In this document: piece by piece, positions 45,655-54,315 of the stretch
Numbering within the stretch: the first letter of the stretch is position 1
Layout of the letters: each line of letters opens with the position of its first letter
Notes under the pieces: generated by a model
What the model saw: the letters and a program-made list of their open reading frames with translations, nothing else
Databases searched by the model: none
What the model was told of the DNA's origin: nothing
Assembly: GCA_963925805.1 (NCBI GenBank)
Contig: CAWUSE010000012.1
Span: 130,395 to 194,394, forward strand
Direction: 5' to 3'
Length of the DNA: 64,000 bases
Source of the DNA: UBA10347 sp905182135
Lineage (GTDB): Bacteria; Actinomycetota; Acidimicrobiia; Acidimicrobiales; UBA10347
Position numbers and translations under genes: made by a program

Positions 45655-47190
45655 GTGAGCGACCTTCCGGTGATCGAGTTCGAGGTAGACGGACAACAAG
45701 TCCAGGTTCCCGACGATGGGTCGTCACTGCTTGGGACCTTGCGGGATCATCTCGACAAACGATCGGCCAAGGACGGATGCTCGCCGCAGGGCCAGTGCGG
45801 TTGCTGCACCGTCCTCATCAATGGCCAACCGAGAGTCGCTTGTGTAACCCCTACCCGGCGAGTTAAGGGTCGGTCGGTCACCACGCTCGAAGGTTTCAGC
45901 CCCGACGAACGGGCTCGATGGGGCGGTGCCTTCTGTGCAACCGGGGCCAGCCAATGCGGCTTCTGTACCCCCGGCATCATTGTGCGTCTAGCCGGGCTCG
46001 AAGAGAAGAAGCCCGACGCCTCAGAAGACGATGTGCGCCTGGCCCTCGCCGCCCACCTGTGTCGATGTACAGGTTGGCAAACAATCGTCGACGCATGGAA
46101 CCAGCGAGACGTCGAGATCAACGACACCCGAGATCTTGCTGCAGCAGCTCAACGGGCCGAACTCGAGGGGCGCAACGAACAGACCGTGTCAGCAGCGGTT
46201 GCTCTGGGCGATGGCGGATTCGCCGACGATCGTGCTCCGGCTGATGCGCTGGTCGCCGTGCTGAACGAGGCAGGCAAATGGGTCGTTGGCGAGTCGCTAC
46301 ACCAGGCCCGCACGCTTGCCGGCAAAGTCCAGGGACGACGCACCACACTCGAACCAACACATCCGGTTGCGGTCCCCAATGGCGACTGGGTCGCAACACT
46401 GCAGACCAGCTGGGTCGACCCTGCCTATCTCGAAACCGACGCTGCATGGGCGCTTCCTGGCCAGCCAGCCGTCTCGCCCTTATCTAACGGCGGCGCTTTT
46501 GGCGGCAAGATCGACTCAATAGTCACGGCGGTAGCCGAACACCTCGCCACCGAATACGACCGTGCAGTGCGAGTCCTGTTCAGTCGCGAAGACGCCATTC
46601 GTCTTGGCGCAAAGCGCCCACCGGTAGCCGGTGCAGCGAATGCCGACGGCACCGGCGTGCTGCGAGTCGTCGCAACACCTGGCATCGACGAAGCTATCCA
46701 CGCAGTCGCCCCAGGACTGACCGTTGAACACGTGCAGGTCCCGACCGAGCTTCGCACCTCGACCCAGGTTCGAGGTGCCGGTTGGGTCGAGGCAGTGGCA
46801 CTCCTAGCACTCGCTGCCGGCAAGCTCGACCGAGTTCAGCCGATAGACAGTGGATGGGCAGAGGCAAGCGTGACCAGCGATGGAATAAACGTCCGTGTCG
46901 GGGCAGGTCAAGTTCTCGACGAAGTCGTGCTCCGCAGCTACTGCATCGGTGCGGCCCACATGGGCTACAGCCTGGTTATGGGCGAATCGCTCGCTGTCGA
47001 CGCCGACGGCATCGTGCAAGATTTGACCGTTCGCTCGTTTGGTGTCGTCCGAGCGTCTGACACACCAACGATTCACATTGAAATCGTCGACGAGTCAGGC
47101 CCTGCCGTCAACGCCAGCGACGCTGTGTTCGCCGCTGTCGCAGCCGCTGTCGCACTTCACACCAACGCCATCACCTGGCCCCACACCTAA
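45655..47190 (+). CDS. Fused [2Fe-2S] subunit and short molybdenum-hydroxylase-like domain
   Basis: 511 residues. Residues 1-160 are a CoxS/XdhS-type [2Fe-2S] subunit: first cluster with Cys42, Cys48, Cys50, Cys51 and Cys63 in the GCSPQGQCGCCTV region, second with Cys101 and Cys104 (CGFCTPG) and Cys136 and Cys138 (CRCTGW). From about residue 240 to the end it matches parts of the molybdopterin-binding subunit: SNGGAFGGKIDS, where the large subunit has a GGFGGK loop, and GPAVNASDAVFAAVAAAVA near the end. The large subunit normally has 700-800 residues, so this domain is much shortened. No FAD domain is present. It may be an unusual compact hydroxylase or an electron-transfer partner. GTG start at 45655. 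Confidence 0.75.
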   Translation: MSDLPVIEFEVDGQQVQVPDDGSSLLGTLRDHLDKRSAKDGCSPQGQCGCCTVLINGQPRVACVTPTRRVKGRSVTTLEGFSPDERARWGGAFCATGASQCGFCTPGIIVRLAGLEEKKPDASEDDVRLALAAHLCRCTGWQTIVDAWNQRDVEINDTRDLAAAAQRAELEGRNEQTVSAAVALGDGGFADDRAPADALVAVLNEAGKWVVGESLHQARTLAGKVQGRRTTLEPTHPVAVPNGDWVATLQTSWVDPAYLETDAAWALPGQPAVSPLSNGGAFGGKIDSIVTAVAEHLATEYDRAVRVLFSREDAIRLGAKRPPVAGAANADGTGVLRVVATPGIDEAIHAVAPGLTVEHVQVPTELRTSTQVRGAGWVEAVALLALAAGKLDRVQPIDSGWAEASVTSDGINVRVGAGQVLDEVVLRSYCIGAAHMGYSLVMGESLAVDADGIVQDLTVRSFGVVRASDTPTIHIEIVDESGPAVNASDAVFAAVAAAVALHTNAITWPHT

Positions 47191-47255
47191 CAAGACCCAC
47201 CAGAATGAACTGGTCCTTGATTTCATTGTCAGAAACGAAAAGCTCGTGACGCGAC

Positions 47256-47288
47256 ACTTGAGATATGTACGACGTACATGTCTCAAGT
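47256..47288. repeat. 15-bp inverted repeat with a 3-nt loop
   Basis: ACTTGAGATATGTAC and GTACATGTCTCAAGT form a 15-bp stem with one G-T pair around GAC. It lies 66 bases after the Fe-S/Mo gene and 73 before ridA. No T run follows, so it may be an operator for a dimeric regulator or a terminator without U tract. Confidence 0.75.
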
Positions 47289-47360
47289 CCAGCAACATTG
47301 GTCTGGACGCAGCTGAGCTTGGGCCTTTCCGGATCCGGCTGCAGGCAGTAACCTGGCCAC

Positions 47361-47714
47361 GTGACGAAACCACTGGGTCCTTATACGCCGGTTATGAAAG
47401 TCGGTGACTGGGTCATCTGCTCTGGCCAGATCGCCCTGCAAGATGGCGCGCTGCTCGATGGCGGCGTCGGTGAGCAAGTCACGTTGGCTCTGTCCAACAT
47501 GGCCGGGTTGCTCGAAAGCCAGGGTGCATCGCTTAGCGACGTGGCCAAGACCACTGTGTTTATGGTCGACATGGATGACTACGCCGAAATGAACACGGCC
47601 TACATCGCCGCATTCGGCGACCATCGCCCCACCCGGTCAGCGTTTGCTGTCGCGGGACTGCCCATTGGTGCCCGCGTCGAAATCGAGGCCTGGGCCTACA
47701 TAGGAGACAAGTGA
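47361..47714 (+). CDS. ridA: RidA family protein (reactive imine/enamine deaminase)
   Basis: 117-residue YjgF/RidA protein. It has SGQIALQDG near residue 20, LLESQGASLSDVAKTTVFMVDM (family pattern xLxxxGxxLxxVVKxTVFLxDM) and RVEIEAWAYIG at the C-terminus with the Arg that binds the carboxylate. RidA hydrolyses reactive 2-aminoacrylate-type intermediates. Start GTG at 47361. The next small gene begins one base after its stop, so they are probably coupled. Confidence 0.9.
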   Translation: MTKPLGPYTPVMKVGDWVICSGQIALQDGALLDGGVGEQVTLALSNMAGLLESQGASLSDVAKTTVFMVDMDDYAEMNTAYIAAFGDHRPTRSAFAVAGLPIGARVEIEAWAYIGDK

Positions 47715-47715
47715 C

Positions 47716-47895
47716 ATGGTCGGAACAATCGTCATCATCGTCATTCTGTTACTCGCCCCGATCGGTATCTTGATGAGCAGCACCGCCTTTGTCGCCGCAT
47801 TCAGCGCGTTCTTGAACCGTGACGTCGACATCACCCACAAAGGCAGCGAGCTTCTGGACCTGGCCGAAACCGGCATGTCCGTCAAGCCCGACTAA
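47716..47895 (+). CDS. Small membrane protein (59 residues)
   Basis: ATG at 47716, one base after the ridA TGA. It has an N-terminal hydrophobic segment (TIVIIVILLLAPIGILM), a short second stretch, and a charged C-terminal part (NRDVDITHKGSELLDL). It is too short for usual ORF cutoffs. Function unknown; the tight spacing suggests cotranscription with ridA. Confidence 0.6.
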   Translation: MVGTIVIIVILLLAPIGILMSSTAFVAAFSAFLNRDVDITHKGSELLDLAETGMSVKPD

Positions 47896-47994
47896 CCCCA
47901 GCCGGGGTATCGCTACCTCCGAGAAGGCTGGCTACGCCAGGATGTTCGACGATTCCGTGCGAGTCGGACCTCGCTGCACGGCAACCGTGCATGG

Positions 47995-48747
47995 TTAATC
48001 GATGTCTTTGGTGGCCAGCGTGACGGCAGCCATCGCTACAGCAAACGCCGCTACCGCAAGCGGGATCACGATCGACGCCCATGCAGCGCGATCGGCTAGA
48101 TCGATCGAGACATCGGTGCCGCGCTGCAGCATTGTCTGTAGATAGCTGCGTAACGAAAGCCGTGCCATGCCATTGCTGAAGCGTGCTAGGACGTTCTCCC
48201 AGAGCACGAGATAGAGCAGGCCAAGCCACAACCCAGCCGTGAACCGAGCTCCCAAGAACAAATAGATGCCGCTATAGGCCAGCACACCCAAGATCGAAGC
48301 CACCGTGGCAGGAACAATCAGTGGGCCAAAGCCGGTGATCAGTGCGGTAAGCAAAACGGGCACGATGACCACAGGCAGCAGCGTGGCGACCACCGCTGCA
48401 TACGCCGCAACAGCCAGGTGCCAACGCGGCACTGGCTTCAACCACAAATAAACCAGCAGGCGGTCTTCGACGAGATCGCCGATCATTGGTGAACCCAGGA
48501 TCAACGTTGCTAACGGAATCAAGAGCCCGATTGAATAATCGCTGAGCAACCTGACGCTCGCCTCTTCAAGGTCGCGACTCTCAACGGCGGTCCGCACCAC
48601 GATCGCCAGCAGGAACGAGATCCCGCCGAGCACTCCCAAGCCGAACAAACGGCCTCGGGTCAGTTGGCCCCGCAGCAACAGGCGGAAATAGGTTGGTATG
48701 GACTTCGCAGCGGTAACCGTCGGCGTGCGGGGTTCCAGAGAAGTCAT
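47995..48747 (-). CDS. ABC transporter permease (ABC-2 type)
   Basis: 250-residue membrane protein with six or so hydrophobic segments and a cytoplasmic N-terminus. The pattern (LGVLGGISFLLAIVVRTA near residue 40 and NVLARFSNGMARL later) resembles ABC-2 permeases. It is the last gene of a four-gene unit permease-ATPase-permease-ATPase in which each start overlaps the previous stop by 4 nt. Substrate unknown. Confidence 0.8.
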   Translation of the reverse strand: MTSLEPRTPTVTAAKSIPTYFRLLLRGQLTRGRLFGLGVLGGISFLLAIVVRTAVESRDLEEASVRLLSDYSIGLLIPLATLILGSPMIGDLVEDRLLVYLWLKPVPRWHLAVAAYAAVVATLLPVVIVPVLLTALITGFGPLIVPATVASILGVLAYSGIYLFLGARFTAGLWLGLLYLVLWENVLARFSNGMARLSLRSYLQTMLQRGTDVSIDLADRAAWASIVIPLAVAAFAVAMAAVTLATKDID

Positions 48748-49808
48748 CGTCCCACCAGATATCTGAAGACACTTTCTAGGTCGTCATCGAGCGGTTCGAC
48801 TTCGTAGAGCCGAGCGTTCGCCGCCTGTGAAAGCGAGGCGATGCTCTGCGAGAACGACACAATGTCGTCGGTATCGATTTCGACTCGCTCCCCGTCAAAG
48901 CGCACGCCTTGCACATTTGGCTGGCCAACAAGGGCCGCCGCAAGGGCCCGGGGCGCATCGCTGCTAATGCGCAATCGTCGCGGTCGGTGATCCATCAGCG
49001 CGCGGATCTCGCGGAAGTCACCCTGGGCCGCAAGGCGGCCTTGAGTGATTACCACAACGTTTGACCCAAACCGCTCGACTTCTTCGAGCACATGGCTCGA
49101 CACGATCACCGCACGCCCTTCGTCGCCAAGACGATGAAACAGCTCGACCATGTGAAGACGCTGCCGCGGATCTAGACCGCTTAGTGGTTCGTCGAGCAGG
49201 ATCACGCGGGGCTCATGCACGATGGCCTGAGCCAACTTGACCCGCTGGCGCATGCCCTTGCTATACGTGGGTAGGCGGCGGGTCTCGTCGGCATCGAGCT
49301 CGACCAAACCAAGCACACGGCGTGCTTCGGTGTCCGCGTTAACGACACCTTGAAGTTCGGCTGAAGCTCGCACAAACTGCAGGGCTGTTGAGTGTCCGAA
49401 CACGGACTCTTGCTGCGGTGCCAAGCCGATCTCGGCGGCGATCTCTGGATCCTTACGTGGGCTCTTACCCATGACACTGACAGTGCCGCTCGAAGGAAGC
49501 GCCAGCCCGCACAACATGCGCAGCATGGTCGACTTGCCTGCGCCATTGGGCCCAAGCAGGGCAGTGACACCCGCCGTTACCGCGAAACTGACATCGCTGA
49601 CAGCAACCAGATCGCCGAACCATTTTGACACTCGATCAACAACAACGAGTGCGCCCTCAGGAATCTGTAAAACGGCGCCGCCCGTCGACGCCTGGCCTGG
49701 TAGCGGAGGAGGGGGCATCGAAATCACCGCCGGCGTTAGCGATGCGGGCGGCGCTCCAGGCGCGGCTGGTACCCCAGACACGCCCGGTGGTGGAGGAAGC
49801 GTGCTCAT
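48744..49808 (-). CDS. ABC transporter ATP-binding protein with Pro-rich N-terminus
   Basis: 354 residues. The first 50 are Pro/Ala-rich (LPPPPGVSGVPAAPGAPP). The ABC domain has Walker A TALLGPNGAGKSTMLRML, the Q-loop, signature YSKGMRQRVKL and Walker B RVILLDEPLSGLDP. It pairs with the permease that follows (4-nt overlap). The proline-rich extension is unusual for an ABC-2 ATPase, and its role is unknown. Confidence 0.88.
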   Translation of the reverse strand: MSTLPPPPGVSGVPAAPGAPPASLTPAVISMPPPPLPGQASTGGAVLQIPEGALVVVDRVSKWFGDLVAVSDVSFAVTAGVTALLGPNGAGKSTMLRMLCGLALPSSGTVSVMGKSPRKDPEIAAEIGLAPQQESVFGHSTALQFVRASAELQGVVNADTEARRVLGLVELDADETRRLPTYSKGMRQRVKLAQAIVHEPRVILLDEPLSGLDPRQRLHMVELFHRLGDEGRAVIVSSHVLEEVERFGSNVVVITQGRLAAQGDFREIRALMDHRPRRLRISSDAPRALAAALVGQPNVQGVRFDGERVEIDTDDIVSFSQSIASLSQAANARLYEVEPLDDDLESVFRYLVGR

Positions 49809-50674
49809 CGGTCAACCTCGACGTTTTGGTAGCGCCACCAAGTCATTGCAAGAAACGCGGCGGCGTAGGCCACCGCAGCCAGCACCACGAGCGAGCCCGA
49901 CAACCGATCTATTGCCAAGCCATTGAAGCTGACATCACCAAGGATGTGTTCCCACGCCTTGCCCATCATGGCGGCAGGTGACATATAGGCGACCCAGTCA
50001 GGAGCCTGGGCGCCTTCGGTCAGAATCCCTGTGACGATGCTAGGCACGACCAAAGCCGCAATAATTGACACGCTTGCAATACCCCAGCGCTTGGGTATCG
50101 ATGATACGAAAATGCCAAGCCCTGTGTAGAACGCCGCCGAGATGGCCCCTGCAAGCAGGGCTCGGCCCATCAATTCCAAGAAGTCGAGCAGCCCACCTGG
50201 CCCTGCACCAACAATCGTGTACGCAACTACCAGGAAAACTATTGGGGCGACGGTGACTAGGAACATCACCGCAAAGATGCCGATCCCCTTCGCCAGCACG
50301 TACGTGGTGCGGTTCAAAGGAGAAGCCAAATACATGGCCAACATGCCGCTAGTGCGGTCCGTTGTGAGCACCCCCGGGGCTGCAGCTGCAGTAAATAAAA
50401 ATAGGGCAAAGCTGGTGAATCCGTGGTAATCGCCGTAACTGAAGAGGTCATCAAGGCTGAAGCCCGACAGGAACAAAGACAGACCAACCATCACGATGGC
50501 AGGTAAGAATGCAAAGCCGATCGTGAGCGTTGGCACGATCTTGTGTCTGCCAGCCCGCTTCAGACCCAATGCTCTGCGCATGCTGTGAACGGCCAGGCTG
50601 CGCACAGCCCATGCGACCCCCGCTCGTTCACCCTCATAGGGGCGGTAACCCAGGTCATGAATCTGGCTGCTCAT
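49805..50674 (-). CDS. ABC transporter permease (ABC-2 type)
   Basis: 289-residue membrane protein with about six hydrophobic segments. It begins SSQIHDLGYRPYEGERAG, a pattern often seen in actinobacterial ABC-2 permeases, followed by a long amphipathic stretch. Cotranscribed with the ATPase genes on both sides through 4-nt overlaps. Confidence 0.82.
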   Translation of the reverse strand: MSSQIHDLGYRPYEGERAGVAWAVRSLAVHSMRRALGLKRAGRHKIVPTLTIGFAFLPAIVMVGLSLFLSGFSLDDLFSYGDYHGFTSFALFLFTAAAAPGVLTTDRTSGMLAMYLASPLNRTTYVLAKGIGIFAVMFLVTVAPIVFLVVAYTIVGAGPGGLLDFLELMGRALLAGAISAAFYTGLGIFVSSIPKRWGIASVSIIAALVVPSIVTGILTEGAQAPDWVAYMSPAAMMGKAWEHILGDVSFNGLAIDRLSGSLVVLAAVAYAAAFLAMTWWRYQNVEVDR

Positions 50675-51621
50675 AATCCAGCATCCGACGAAGCTGCATC
50701 GTTCGACTCTAAGAAAACGTCTTCGAGCGAGATCGTCTGATCACCTAGTCGTCTCATACCAACCTGGGCCCACGCGACGACGTCGCGAATGTAGTCATGG
50801 ATCCAGTAGGGGTCGGCGCCAGGTTGTGGTGGAGCGTCGACCATAAGCCGACTGCCCACAATGTCGACGACCAAACCTGCTTGTCGCAAGGTCGCTGCGA
50901 CAAGTTCATGGCCACCATCGAGTTCGACCATGACGCCAGTTCGGTCACCACGCATCTCGTCGATGTTGCCGCTCCGGATGACGACACCATTCGAGATAAT
51001 GACGACGTGATCGCAGATACGTTCCACTTCTTCGAGCAGATGCGATGACAACACCACACTGATTCCGTACTCGTTTCCAACCCGGTGAATCAGCTCAAGC
51101 ATGTCGTCTCGCTGCACCGGGTCCAAGCCATCGGTCGGTTCGTCGAGAAGCACAAGCGCTGGGTCGTGGGCGATCGCAGCTGCCAGTTTCACGCGCTGGC
51201 GCTGACCTGTCGACATCGTGCCGATCGGTCGGAAACGCTCTTCGCCAAGGCCGACCAGCCACAACGCATCACTAGCTCGTTCTGTGCTGGCTTGTTGTGG
51301 AAGGCCGTGAAGCTGGGCCATGTGTCGCACCAGATCGGCAGCTTGCACATCAGACGGCAGGTGATGGTGTTCTGGCGAGTACCCCATCTGCGCTCGAATC
51401 TCGGGTCCGGCGGTCTGCGGGTCATGACCAAGGACCGTCAGGCCTCCCCCGTTTCGGGGTTCGAATCCGAGCACCAGCGACAAGAACGTTGTCTTGCCCG
51501 CGCCATTTGACCCCAAAAGGCCAGTGATCCCAGCCGGGAAGTCGACAGAAATGTCGGTCAGCACATTGGTCGTACCAAAGCTCTTGGTGACCCGGTTTGC
51601 TGAAATGACCGCTGTACGCAT
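50671..51621 (-). CDS. ABC transporter ATP-binding protein
   Basis: 316-residue ABC ATPase with Walker A GLLGSNGAGKTTFLSL, signature MSTGQRQRVKLAAA and Walker B ALVLLDEPTDGLDP. The ATG at 51621 is preceded by GAGGTGAAG, a good ribosome-binding site, which argues against the GTG three codons upstream. First gene of the four-gene ABC unit. Confidence 0.88.
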   Translation of the reverse strand: MRTAVISANRVTKSFGTTNVLTDISVDFPAGITGLLGSNGAGKTTFLSLVLGFEPRNGGGLTVLGHDPQTAGPEIRAQMGYSPEHHHLPSDVQAADLVRHMAQLHGLPQQASTERASDALWLVGLGEERFRPIGTMSTGQRQRVKLAAAIAHDPALVLLDEPTDGLDPVQRDDMLELIHRVGNEYGISVVLSSHLLEEVERICDHVVIISNGVVIRSGNIDEMRGDRTGVMVELDGGHELVAATLRQAGLVVDIVGSRLMVDAPPQPGADPYWIHDYIRDVVAWAQVGMRRLGDQTISLEDVFLESNDAASSDAGL

Positions 51622-51794
51622 GGGCTTCACCTCGGGATCGTGGGTAGTCGCAGGGCTACTCGTCTATTCATAGTGCCCCGTGAGCAGACAAGTTCACGTC
51701 AGTGGTGACCCTAAGGCGCGAACCGAGAACAAACTGCGTCGCCAAACACCCACAAACGGCCGGCTGGGACCACACGCGTTGACCAAAAGGTGCC

Positions 51795-52403
51795 CTACAG
51801 GTCGAGTTGGGCAATGACCTGCGCGACGCACTCATCGAGCGGGTTCGAAGTGTCGACGGTGATCTCAGGGTCGACCGGCGCTTCGTAGGGCGCAGATATT
51901 CCGGTGAATTCAGGGATCTCGCCGGCTCGTGCTTTGGCGTACAACCCTTTCACGTCACGCGCTTCACACACCTCGAGGGGCGTGTCGACGAATACTTCGA
52001 TGAACGAGCCGCGCGGATGCAGATCCCGAACTGCATCGCGGTCGGCTACGTACGGCGACACAAACGCCGTCAGCACGATCATGCCAGCATCCTGGAAGAG
52101 CCGGCAGACCTCGCCAATGCGCCGAATGTTCTCGGTGCGGTCTTCGGGCGCAAAGCCCAAATCGCGGTTCAGACCGAAGCGAACATTGTCGCCATCGAGC
52201 ACATAGGCGGCGACGCTTTGGCGCATCAGCGCTTCTTCAACAGCGAAGGCCAACGTCGACTTTCCCGAGCCGGACAATCCCGTGAACCAAACAGTACGCG
52301 ACCCATGACCTAAGTTCTTGGCTCGGTCGAGACCGTCGACATGACCTTCGGCTCGCACGATATTCGCCGAAACCGGGTCGGGGCGAGACGTCTGATCAGC
52401 CAT
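51795..52403 (-). CDS. cysC: Adenylyl-sulfate kinase
   Basis: 202-residue APS kinase that makes PAPS from APS and ATP. The P-loop is FTGLSGSGKSTLAFAVE, followed by LDGDNVRFGLNRDLGF and VFVDTPLEVCEARDVKGLY, all hallmarks of the family. It overlaps the cysNC gene by 8 nt. A second APS kinase domain is fused in cysNC next door, so this gene is a duplicate activity. Confidence 0.95.
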   Translation of the reverse strand: MADQTSRPDPVSANIVRAEGHVDGLDRAKNLGHGSRTVWFTGLSGSGKSTLAFAVEEALMRQSVAAYVLDGDNVRFGLNRDLGFAPEDRTENIRRIGEVCRLFQDAGMIVLTAFVSPYVADRDAVRDLHPRGSFIEVFVDTPLEVCEARDVKGLYAKARAGEIPEFTGISAPYEAPVDPEITVDTSNPLDECVAQVIAQLDL

Positions 52404-54315
52404 CGAGGAACCCGCGATCGGTCATCAGAGCCATGATCTGCTCGACACACTCGCCGATGGACTGCACCGACGTATCAACGCTCAAGTCCATGTCGACGGG
52501 CCGTTCATAGGTTGCCGAAACACCGGGAAACTGGGGTATGTCGCCACGATCGGCGGCCTGGTAAAGCCCATTTGGATCGCGTTCACGGCACACCTCGATT
52601 GGCGTATCTACAAATACCTCGAGATAGTGCTCAGTCCCGATCAGTTCGCGGGCCTGGCTGCGGACCGATGCTTTGGGTGCTGCGAGAGCCGCAATCGAGA
52701 TCAGACCCTGCTTATTAACGAGCAACGCCATCTCCGACACTCGTCGGAGATTCTCGGAACGTTCTTGCGCACTGAACCCCAAGTCACGGCTGATCCCCAG
52801 TCGGACGTTCTCGCCATCGAGCCGGATAGCCGTCTTGCCGAGATCAAAGAGACGGCGACTAAGTGCGGTTGCAATCGTGGACTTTCCAGCTGCACTGAGA
52901 CCCGTGAGCAAAACAGTGCATGGCTGCTGGCCAAGCCGCGCAGCTCGTTCGCTCGGCGTGATGTTAGAAACCTGACGGGTCAGGCTCGCTTCGGGCGCCT
53001 GATCCCACGACGAGGACACACCGGTGATCATGCCTGCGGCAACGGTGGCGTTGGACATACGATCGACCAGGACAAACGAGCCTGTCTGGCGGTTGGCCCC
53101 ATACGGATCGAAGAGCAGTTCGCGATCACTCGTGATAGTGCAGTGCCCAATGTCATTCAGGGCAAGCGACGCTGCAGCTTCGTGCTCCAGCGTGTTGATC
53201 TCGATGCGGTGTCGAATCGAGGTAACCGATGCATTACTCAAACCATTGGTCGACTGCAGCACGTACTGGCGGCCGGGTTCGAGTTCGGCGTCGTCCATCC
53301 ACACGAGCATCGCATCGATGTCATGACCGCGAAGCGGTTGCTCGCCGGCCTTCACGAGCAGGTCACCGCGGCTGACATCGATCTCGTCGGTCAGCGTGAT
53401 GATCACCGCTCGTCCGGGACCAGCAACATCGAGGTCGCCGTCAAAGGTGACAATCCGATCGACGTTCGACTCGAAACCCGACGGCATCGATGCAACGCGG
53501 TCACCCGGTTGCACCATGCCGGACGAGATCGTTCCGGCAAAGCCACGAAAGTCTAAATCTGGCCGCACAACCATCTGGACGGGCATACGGAAGTGTTCAA
53601 GGTCGATGCCAACTTCGACGTCGACGGTCTCGAGATGCTCCATCAAAGTTGGGCCACTGAACCAGCCCATGTTGTCGCCCGCGTCAACGACGTTGTCGCC
53701 GAGTAACGCCGACATAGGTAAGAAGTATGGATTGACAAGATCCAGTGATTTAGAGAATTCGCGATAGTCCTCGCAGATCTCGTTGAAACGAGCCTCGGAC
53801 CAATCAGCGATATCCATCTTGTTGACAGCCACAACCACATTGCGGATGCCGAGCAAGCTGGCAATAAACGTGTGCCGTTTGGTTTGAGACAACACGCCAT
53901 ACCTGGCGTCGATCAGGATGATCGCCAGCTGACATGTCGATGCGCCCGTGACCATGTTCCGGGTGTACTGCTCGTGTCCGGGTGTATCCGCAATGATGAA
54001 CTTGCGCCGAGCAGTGGAGAAGTAGCGGTAGGCGACATCGATGGTGATGCCCTGCTCACGCTCTGCCTTGAGACCATCGGTCAGCAGCGCCAAGTCAGGA
54101 GCATCGCCGGTGGTCCCCTGAGTGGTCGAGTCAGCCGTGAGTGTTGCAAGCTGATCTTCGTAGATCATCTTCGAGTCATGCAGCAACCGACCAATAAGGG
54201 TCGATTTCCCATCGTCGACGCTGCCGCAGGTCAAGAAGCGCAGCAGATCTTTGCGTTCGTGTTCGGCCAAGTAGCCCTGAATATCGGTCGCGATGAGTTC
54301 GCTCTGATGCGACAT
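52396..54315 (-). CDS. cysNC: Bifunctional sulfate adenylyltransferase large subunit / APS kinase
   Basis: 639 residues. Residues about 20-420 are CysN, a GTPase that drives ATP sulfurylase: G1 CGSVDDGKSTLIGRL, G3 DTPGHEQYTRNM and G4 NKMD. Residues about 460-639 are an APS kinase: P-loop TGLSAAGKSTIATALS and LDGENVRLGISRDLGF. It works with CysD to make APS from sulfate and ATP. It is second in the unit cysD-cysNC-cysC and overlaps cysD by one base. Confidence 0.95.
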   Translation of the reverse strand: MSHQSELIATDIQGYLAEHERKDLLRFLTCGSVDDGKSTLIGRLLHDSKMIYEDQLATLTADSTTQGTTGDAPDLALLTDGLKAEREQGITIDVAYRYFSTARRKFIIADTPGHEQYTRNMVTGASTCQLAIILIDARYGVLSQTKRHTFIASLLGIRNVVVAVNKMDIADWSEARFNEICEDYREFSKSLDLVNPYFLPMSALLGDNVVDAGDNMGWFSGPTLMEHLETVDVEVGIDLEHFRMPVQMVVRPDLDFRGFAGTISSGMVQPGDRVASMPSGFESNVDRIVTFDGDLDVAGPGRAVIITLTDEIDVSRGDLLVKAGEQPLRGHDIDAMLVWMDDAELEPGRQYVLQSTNGLSNASVTSIRHRIEINTLEHEAAASLALNDIGHCTITSDRELLFDPYGANRQTGSFVLVDRMSNATVAAGMITGVSSSWDQAPEASLTRQVSNITPSERAARLGQQPCTVLLTGLSAAGKSTIATALSRRLFDLGKTAIRLDGENVRLGISRDLGFSAQERSENLRRVSEMALLVNKQGLISIAALAAPKASVRSQARELIGTEHYLEVFVDTPIEVCRERDPNGLYQAADRGDIPQFPGVSATYERPVDMDLSVDTSVQSIGECVEQIMALMTDRGFLDG

